From contig MU270019.1 of the NCBI GenBank assembly GCA_021432635.1, positions 838,813 through 902,812 of the forward strand: 64,000 bases of DNA. Direction: 5' to 3'. Made by a program: the position numbers and the translations under genes. The notes under the pieces were generated by a model. That model ran no database searches, had not been told where the DNA came from, and saw only the letters and a program-made list of their open reading frames with translations. The stretch comes from Thozetella sp. PMI_491 (taxonomy: Eukaryota; Ascomycota; Sordariomycetes; Chaetosphaeriales; Chaetosphaeriaceae). Below, one piece after another: positions 57,301 to 64,000 of this stretch. How positions within the stretch are numbered: position 1 is the stretch's first letter; each line of letters starts with the position of its first letter.

Positions 57301-57462
57301 GCTCCTAGCAACAGGCGATCTTCCGTAGGCGCAGAGGCACGCGCCCGTGTCGAGGAAGATGGGCCCCCCGATCGTGTCGTTCCTCTCGGGGAGGAAGGGG
57401 TCCTGGGGGGCGCTCGGGGCGAACTTGGCCAGCGCATCATCGATGTTAACGTTGCCGGACAT
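54325..57462 (-). CDS. ABC transporter, ABCG type with cysteine-rich N-terminal region (Adp1-like)
   Basis: Three exons, 57462..56910, 56827..54969 and 54912..54325, give 999 residues from the ATG at 57462. The N-terminal 270 residues are cysteine-rich, with CPPPG and CPSGTYC-type EGF-like repeats, and are followed by one membrane helix (LLLLSDIAFVIAIFIAHL). The nucleotide-binding domain has Walker A GGSGAGKST near residue 445, signature ISGGQRKRVSIG and Walker B AIFLDEPTSGLDA. The C-terminal half holds about six membrane helices, interrupted by the last intron. This matches the fungal Adp1/plant ABCG24-like group; the cargo is unknown. The lumenal N-terminal region needs a signal peptide, yet the first ATG gives none. 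A further 5' exon is likely upstream of 57462, possibly one joining at 57498. Confidence 0.88.
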
Positions 57463-59533
57463 GTTGGAACGCAGCGCCGATCGGCTGCTGCTCGAGACGG
57501 GAGCTAGCGGCCCGCTTCCGTCTCGGGAGAGGAGAGGAGCGACAGCGACGGGGACGGAGTGTAGATGCAGGGAACGACAATGGGAAAGAGGCCAAGGGGG
57601 CCGGCGCAGTGCAGGTCGGAGACGACGTCGTGTAGAGGGCAGGATAGAGTAAAGAGTGTAAGATGCACGCGTCAGGAGATCTTGTCGTCCATGTAGACAA
57701 CGTGCTCTACCCGAAATAAGTCCAACTTACCTACCTTGGGGTTGGCCCGGAGCTTGGCCTGCTTAGCTACCCTGCCGCCGTCGCGCTCGGCGCTGTCCGT
57801 CGCAATAGGGCTGACCTGCTTGCCTGCCTGCGCCAGGGGCCGTGCTAGACGACCCGGGAGGCCAAGCATGCTGCAACCATGTCCTGCGGTCCAACGGCGG
57901 CGCGCTTACATGGGGGCTAATTTTTTTTTCCCGCTGAGCAAACGACCCGACTAATGGCAGACCTACGCCGGTGGAAGATCGCCCACGACGGCGGGTGGCT
58001 CTGTCCTGCTCTAGCCATCGACGCCACCTTCGGTCCGTACGAACGACCATCTGGGCAGAGCAAAGAATCCTGGTGATTGCCGGGGCCCGCAGCATTGGGG
58101 CTGTCTGTCGGATCCTGCCCGGGCGTCCAACCCACCAACAAACCGATCGAGGCTTAAACCCGTCAGGTTAGGCAAGGGATAGGCGCAGGACGCCTCGCGA
58201 TTGGCCCCGCTCGTCCCGTCCCATCTCAGGTCGCCGACTGGCCTCCTCCAGCATGGGGCAGCAATAGGATGGATCCTGGCTGAGCATGTACGTACGTACC
58301 TAGGAAGGGACTGGAAGGGACTTGTCAGCCCCACGACCAATCTAGTCTGCACACAACCACTATCCTTTACGTTTATCGATGCCTGGTCGTAACGTGATGC
58401 CTATAACGAAGCCGAGTGGATAAGCCAGCGTTCTTTCGCTCGCACTTCGGAAATCGAACAAATTTGGCTTGGAGCGGCGTGAGAGCGGCGCGGGCAGAGC
58501 GACGATCTCGCATCCACTCCTTTGGGGGGGCAAGAATGGGGTGAGAAAGATAGCAACTAATATTCACCACCGACATAATTGGCTCCTTCGCTATTCCCTC
58601 CCCACCCCCCCTTGTCATGAGAAATGCTGAAGAGAGCCCACGAGCCATCGAGTGCGGGCTTGCTCGACACAGGATGCATATAATCTCTCGCTCCCTAATT
58701 CCTGCTTGGCATTTGTTTCCCGCGAGCTAGCATGCGGCACTTCCGCCTATGCACACTCCTGACTGGGCCCCCCCCCGCGACTCCGTAGCTGTAGGTACCC
58801 ACCCCTCGTATGCCGGATGAATAAAACGGAGGGAAACTCGCCAGCTCGATGACACTGGGGTGGAGCAACGCCCCAGCCGCAGCAGTGGTTTCGATTCCGA
58901 TGGATGAGCAGGCGGCAATGTGAGGGTGTTGAGGCGAGGAGCCCCCTCGTCTCAGCCACATATATGCCTATCTCGAGGCCGCCACACCGCGATCGTCGCA
59001 TATACAGACCAACTCGGCGTCTCTCCACACCTCGCCTCCACTGTGGGTGCCGGGACAGAACAAGTCCTGAACAAGTCCTGGCCTGTGGAGTCTGATACCG
59101 CAACAGTAAGACGAAAAGGACCTGGGAGCGATCAGTGGAGAAGTTCGAGGAGCAGAGCTGAAAAAAGTCGTCACAGAGCAAGAGAGGTAGCTTATACGAC
59201 GGGGCCTCGGATTTGCCCCACTTAATAGAGCCCAGACTTAGGTAAGCTAGTTTTCTGCAAATTGCACATGCAGCCCCAAGTTTGGTGCCTGGAGCTAGGG
59301 CCCCGCATTCTGTCACCATCTCGTCGCGTTCGTTGGAGGGGCTGATCGCGTATGCATCCTATGCGGCCTTCTTTTCGCGCATCGCACCGGCAGCACCACC
59401 ACACACACCGCGCGCCCCCTCCCCCCCCACGCCCACGCCCCGCATCCGTTGCTCGACTGCCGCGTGTCGTATCACACCCTTCGAACGAGAGACTCGACGA
59501 GACAGGAAACAGGTAGACGAGGCACCACAAAAA
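57463..59533. other. 2.1-kb spacer, may hide the first ABC transporter exon
   Basis: The ABC gene (minus) and the thioredoxin gene (plus) diverge here, so both promoters lie within. No hydrophobic leader exon could be fixed. The stretch 57498-57463 stays open in the ABC frame behind a CAG acceptor. No other gene is seen. Confidence 0.45.
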
Positions 59534-59983
59534 ATGGCCGACTCCGCGCTCGTGACCGTGACCTCGCTCCCCCAGTTCGAGGAGCTGATCGCGTCCAACA
59601 CGTACGTCATCGTCGACTTCTGGGCCGAATGGTGCCCGCCCTGCAAGGCCATCGGGCCCTTCTTCGCCAAGTTCGCGACCCAGTACGCCGTGCCGGGCCA
59701 GCTGGCCTTCGCCAAGGTCGACAGCGACAAGGTGCCCGACGTCGCCAGCAAGTACAGCATCTCGAGCCTGCCGACCTTCCTGTTCCTCGAGGGCGGTAAG
59801 GCCGAGGGCATCGACGTGGGCGCCATCTCGGGCCCCATGGTCAAGAAGACGGCCGACGGTTCCAAGGTCACCATGCTCCAGGGCGCCGACGCCAAGAACC
59901 TGACGGCCATCGTCGCCGAGCTGGGCAAGCGCGCCAAGGAGAAGAAGGACTCGGCCCTGTCATTTGGAGATGAGGACTTCTGA
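59534..59983 (+). CDS. Thioredoxin
   Basis: One exon encodes 149 residues. The active site WCPPC is at residues 33-37, inside FWAEWCPPCKAI. The cis-proline motif SSLPTFLF follows. The C-terminus is about 40 residues longer than a minimal thioredoxin and ends in an acidic GDEDF after a Lys-rich helix. WCPPC replaces the usual WCGPC, which changes redox potential in some thioredoxins. The protein should reduce disulfides in the cytosol or nucleus. The frame stays open upstream, but without an ATG, so no targeting peptide is supported. Confidence 0.92.
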   Translation: MADSALVTVTSLPQFEELIASNTYVIVDFWAEWCPPCKAIGPFFAKFATQYAVPGQLAFAKVDSDKVPDVASKYSISSLPTFLFLEGGKAEGIDVGAISGPMVKKTADGSKVTMLQGADAKNLTAIVAELGKRAKEKKDSALSFGDEDF

Positions 59984-60587
59984 TGGAGCAGCCGTACCGC
60001 TCTACCGACTTTGGGAGAGGGGTGGAGGAGGAAGCGTTCTGATATACGGAGGATATAGATATAGCCGCAGTTGCGCTGTGGACGGACGTCGAGTGACGCC
60101 AAGAAACGGACGCCCGACCTCGCGTGGGCTTGCTTGCCGGAGACCACCACTCCCGCCGATAGCCAAGGCGTCCCGTCTGACGCGCGTCTAGCAGACTTCC
60201 TCTTGCACACGTCAGTGCGCCCTAGGCAATAGTTCCTAGTATTATGGCAATATGTGCTGCCGTGCTCTCTTCTGCTGGCGACGCGAGTCGCGTAAACCAC
60301 GATAGCCACTGGGATGCCACGTCGTGCCGCGTAGAAACGGAGCCTTTCGGCCCGAGCACTGATCTCCCGGTTGCATCCAGATGTAGAAATAGCTGAGATT
60401 GTGCTATCTGGCCGGCCTCCCGGCCCGGAACTAATGCTATGTACAAGTAAAGAAAGACCCAAAGAGCGTTTGCTGGGGGTATCATTGTGTTAACGGAAAG
60501 ACGCCAGGCTAAAACACCACGCCGGTATCGTTGGGATTCCTTCCAAAAGATAAGAAAAGGAGTTTCTCGTCGAGGACCCGCTCCATC
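59984..60587. other. Spacer between convergent thioredoxin and WD40 genes
   Basis: 3' ends of both genes. A long antisense frame spans the region and the thioredoxin gene but has no domain. Confidence 0.5.
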
Positions 60588-63500
60588 TCACCACTCCCAC
60601 ACCTGACCGCAGCGTGTGCAGCTCTCGACCTGACGGCTGGAGCTGAACACGGACAGCGTTGATACCTTCTTGATCTTGAAGTCGGTGCCGCCGCATTTCT
60701 GGCACCGCTTCTCGTCTTGTTCCGAGTCCTCGTGATCCGGCACGCTGCCGGTCTCGAGTTCGGAGCTCAGCTTGCTCACGACCGATTCCCCGCGGCTCGA
60801 TGGGTAAGGCGATGTGGGATGGTCGGCCGATCCCCGGCGGTCCGCTTCGGCCTGGCCATCTGCCACTTTGATCATTGGCACCTTGCTAGCGCTGTCGCTG
60901 TTGCTGAGCCGTGGGGCATCGCTCGCTGGTGATGTCATCTTGGCCTGGTCATCGGGAGTCTTGGTTGCTGTGAGAGCCCCCATGCTCTTCCGCGGTCTGC
61001 TTTCTCTCTCTCCTGCCGCCTTGTTCTTGGCCTCCTGGCCTGGCCCGGTGCTGAGTCGAGTCTTTCCTAGCGGACTAGCCTCACTCGCGCTCCGCGCGTG
61101 CCCAGCAGTGCCTTGGCTCGGTCCCGAGATGCTACCTCGAATGCCTCCGGCGATGCCCTTCCACCGGTTGAGGTTCCAGAAGGAATAGCTGGCTCCGGCG
61201 GAATCTAAGCGCAGCGGGTCATCTTCCGCATCCGTAGCCTTATAAGTGAAACTAGGCGCCGGCGGCATTTCCGGCGCGCTCTCTTCCTTGTTCTTCTCCT
61301 TCTCCTGTTCGCTGCGGCCCTTGTCTCGGCTAGCCCTCGTCGGGGTGACCTCGCTCGACTTCCTCGGAATAGACGCCGCCCGCATGCTAGCCCGCTTCGC
61401 AGCCTGAGACCCCGCGTATGGTTGCTTCCTCGCTTCGCTTGCGAGGTTCGCCGCGCTGGTCGCAAGCGGCGAACGGCCGGCCTTGCTCGGGCTTAAAGAC
61501 CGCTCGCTGCGCGCTGGCGTCCCCGCGCTGAGGATCGAGCTCGCCCTCTTGTTGTCGCCGTGCTCGATGTCCTGCCGCCAGCTCAGAATGCGATCCGAGC
61601 TCGCGCCAGGAGCAATCCCAGCAAGCTGTGGTGACCCGATCGAGCTGGGTACGGTGCCGTGGCTGTGGCTGAGCGAACCCCGCCGGCTGTGCGCCGTGCT
61701 GCTGGCCGTCGTCTTGCTAAGAATGCTGCCGGTGCGGCCGAGCCCGAAGCCCCCGCGGTTCGTCCCGAGCTTGCGGCTGAAGGTGCTCCCCGTCTCCCAG
61801 TTCTCGTGCCTGCGCTTGGCGAAGGCGCAGTCCTGGCGGAATACCTTGATGATTCCGTTGTCATCCGTCGTGACTAGGATGTTGCCGTCTTTGTGTCCGG
61901 ATCTGGTGAGGTAGCTGTCGGACTTCTTGGTCAACGCCTGCGCGCGCCGGACCGCCTCTGCGATGTTGGGCGTTCCCGGCTGGCGGTCGTATTCGGAGCC
62001 GAGGGCTAGTTGGCTCGCATTGGTGCTGGCCGCAGCAGCGGCTTCCTCGAGACTCATCAGCTTCACAGGTGGAGGATTGCACAGGTCATAGATAGGGTCT
62101 TCGCTCTGGCTTAGGAGCTGCCGCGTCTTAGTCGGCGCAAACTTGGCCGTGGTCACCATGGTACCATGGGCATCAAAGTACTCATACGCGCGCTTGTCCT
62201 TGTTGTCGCTCAGGCTGTCAGCGGTGCTCGTGCTCCAGATATACGCCCTGCAGTCCTCACTGCCGCAGATGATATACTTGGCGTCGTCGGAGAAGGACGC
62301 GGAGATCTGGCTGCACGAGCTGTCGTGGCCCTTGAGCTTGAAGTCGAGCAGCTTGTCGCGGAGATTGTATACCCGGATACGGCTGTCATTGGATGTGATA
62401 AGGACCTTGACCTCGCCCGCGACTGGCAGCTCGCTCGAGGTGCGTGACGAGGCCGGGAACACGCCAGACCTGGGCGACGCCGGCAAGCTCAGCTGGGTTG
62501 GCGAGGGCGATGATGATGGCACCACCATGGTGTGGATCCCGGTGATCTTGCTTCCTTTAGCATTCTTGCCGCGTGACGAGCGCACGTGGATCTGCGTCTG
62601 GTACTTCAGCCCGTCGGTATCGTAGAACAGGCATAGCCCGTTGACCAGCCCGGCGATGGCCGTCTTGCCGTCCGGCGAAAATGCCACGGCGGTAACGAAG
62701 GCCGGGAGCTGGGCCGTGTAGGCAATGGACTTATCGGGTATGCTCCACAGCCGAAGCATCGTGTCCAGGGAGCCGGCGAGGAAGAAGCGGTCGTCCTGGG
62801 GGTGGAAGGCGAGCTTGGTGACCAGGTCCTTGTGCTTGAAGGTGCACAGGCACTCCTTGCGGCTGACGTGCCACAGGCGCACTGTCTTGTCCATCGACGA
62901 CGACAGCAGGAAGTTATTCTTGCTCCAGCTGAGGTCCAACACCTCGCCCGCGTGCCCCTCGAACTCCATGACCGGCCGCTTCCTGAAGACCGGCGCGCTA
63001 AGCCGCTCGACGGAGCCGCCGTGCGCGGCAGCCTCCTGCTCCTCGTGCGCGGCGCGCTCCTCCGGGGTCGAGATGACGGCCCAGACCCGGACGATGCGGT
63101 CCCGGCCTCCCGCGGCGAAGTAGCGCCCATCCTGGCTGAATTGGGTGGCCCAGATGGCCCCGCTTCCTTTGAGGTCCGGCTTGTCACCCGTCTCTGGGCC
63201 GCTGACGATCACGGCCGGCGTCTTGTCGTCCGGGTTCGCTGGCGGGATGTCTCCCGGCTGCCGAGTGCCGACGAGCTCCTGGGCCAAGAACATGCGGTGG
63301 AACTCGCGCGTCTTCTTGTTGTGTGTCTTGGTCCGGATGTAGCGAGGCGGTTCCTTGTGGTGGGGTATGTAGCCGCCAGAGTTGTAGACGCCTTGGCTGA
63401 ACACCGGCGCCGTGTTCCCGTCTATACGCACCTCACCGCCACCAAATTCAGAATCGGAGTCCATGTCGCCGGCATCCTTCTTTCTTGTGCGTATGTTGAG

Positions 63501-63769
63501 GCGGCTAAGGAAGGAGGGTCCTTTTCTGTCCGGCAGAGGCGCATTGTTAGCGATGATTTAAGATGGGGGTTTACTAAACCATAGGCATGTGAAGGACGAG
63601 GGTAGGGCATCGACTCATACTTCTTGTCCTTGGCTAGGTCGACAGGGGTCAAGGCATGCTTGCCCGCGGCGTCCGTACTGGGCCGAGCGATAGTGTCGTG
63701 AGACGGGCTCTCGGGCCTTGTGGTGTTCCGCAGGCGCTGAGGTATAGACTGATCTGTATTGGTCCTCAT
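60588..63769 (-). CDS. WD40-repeat protein, Dgr2/WDR44-like
   Basis: Exons 63769..63621 and 63525..60588 (intron 95 bp, phase 2) give 1,028 residues. Splicing restores KGPSFLSRL before the first MDSDSE, which supports the upstream start. WD40 repeats lie between about residues 170 and 480 (for example GRDRIVRVW, MDKTVRLWH, LDTMLRLWS, SEDCRAYIW), with one more near 600. The C-terminal 400 residues are Ser/Pro-rich and disordered. The last 50 residues have two CxxC pairs (CQKCGG and CTRCGQ), a likely zinc ribbon. The architecture matches yeast Dgr2/Ykl121w and animal WDR44, a Rab11-binding trafficking factor. A role in vesicle traffic or stress signalling is plausible but unproven here. Confidence 0.9.
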
Positions 63770-63875
63770 GAAGATATGCTAATCGCGCAGCCGCGTGATC
63801 ATGTCAGCTTCCTGTTTCGCAGGCAGAGACGGGAGCAGGCTTTGGGCGCTGTGCGACGAAAATGGGGAGGGAGGA

Positions 63876-63877
<2 letters not shown>

Positions 63878-63924
<47 letters not shown>
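63878..63924. repeat. 47-base poly-G tract
   Basis: An uninterrupted run of G sits 109-155 bp upstream of the WD40 gene's start codon (poly-C in the sense of that gene). It creates artificial poly-Pro and poly-Gly frames. The length is unusual and may not be exact. Confidence 0.9.
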
Positions 63925-63925
<1 letters not shown>

Positions 63926-64000
63926 GAGGTCAAACCCTTCGAGGGCCCCCGGCGACCCCAGCGGCCGTTGTCAGGATATATAGATAACAGCGACATATAC

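Noticed and set aside
59282-59533. In-frame N-terminal extension of thioredoxin as a targeting peptide
   Set aside because: The open frame upstream contains no ATG, only a TTG at 59282.
59359-60462. 367-codon minus-strand frame across the thioredoxin gene
   Set aside because: Antisense shadow, begins and ends outside any splice context and has no domain.
63795-63996. Poly-Gly and poly-Pro frames near the window end
   Set aside because: Created entirely by the 47-base G run.

Overview
The window comes from a filamentous ascomycete (Pezizomycotina, most likely a Sordariomycete). Short GT-AG introns of about 50-170 bp with CTAAC-like branch sites, Zn2Cys6 regulators, abundant MFS permeases and the families present all fit this. 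I cannot name the species. No tRNA, rRNA, CRISPR array or intact transposon was recognised. I resolved 22 protein-coding genes plus one gene interrupted by a stop codon. Most exon-intron models were rebuilt by hand, and all spliced models sum to a whole number of codons.

Layout. 0.9-9.1 kb: a calcineurin-like phosphoesterase with one in-frame UAG, a divergent pair of NADPH-P450 reductase and cytochrome P450 around a 20-bp perfect palindrome (CGG-N12-CCG), and a Zn2Cys6 regulator. 10-19.2 kb: an inositol-use group (inositol-type sugar porter, Gfo/Idh/MocA inositol 2-dehydrogenase-like enzyme, inositol oxygenase), with an orphan membrane protein and an alpha/beta hydrolase between them. 22-28.7 kb: secretory-pathway glycan and lipid genes (nucleotide-sugar transporter, PIG-L/GPI12 deacetylase, GT32 mannosyltransferase of the MIPC-synthase type). 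30.5-37 kb: indoleamine 2,3-dioxygenase, then a 1,197-residue protein that joins a stonustoxin-like (SNTX/MACPF-related) N-terminal region to an AIG1-like GTPase. 37.8-52 kb: a second Gfo/Idh/MocA oxidoreductase, three MFS permeases of the anion:cation symporter (Dal5-like) type, a TauD-type dioxygenase and a second Zn2Cys6 regulator. 52.8-64 kb: a GNAT acetyltransferase, an ABCG-type transporter, a thioredoxin and a WD40 protein of the Dgr2/WDR44 type.

How the genes may work together. The reductase can feed electrons to the P450, and the palindrome sits where one Zn2Cys6 dimer could control both. The inositol genes cover uptake and two oxidative entries (dehydrogenation to inosose; ring cleavage to glucuronate). 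The TauD enzyme and the divergent MFS permease look like a sulfonate uptake and desulfonation pair, with a regulator next door. The SNTX-AIG1 protein is the best candidate for a poorly described system, possibly defence or self/non-self recognition; that role is inference. Conserved housekeeping genes alternate with accessory metabolic genes, and several 1-2.8 kb spacers hold no recognisable gene apart from one decayed coding remnant.
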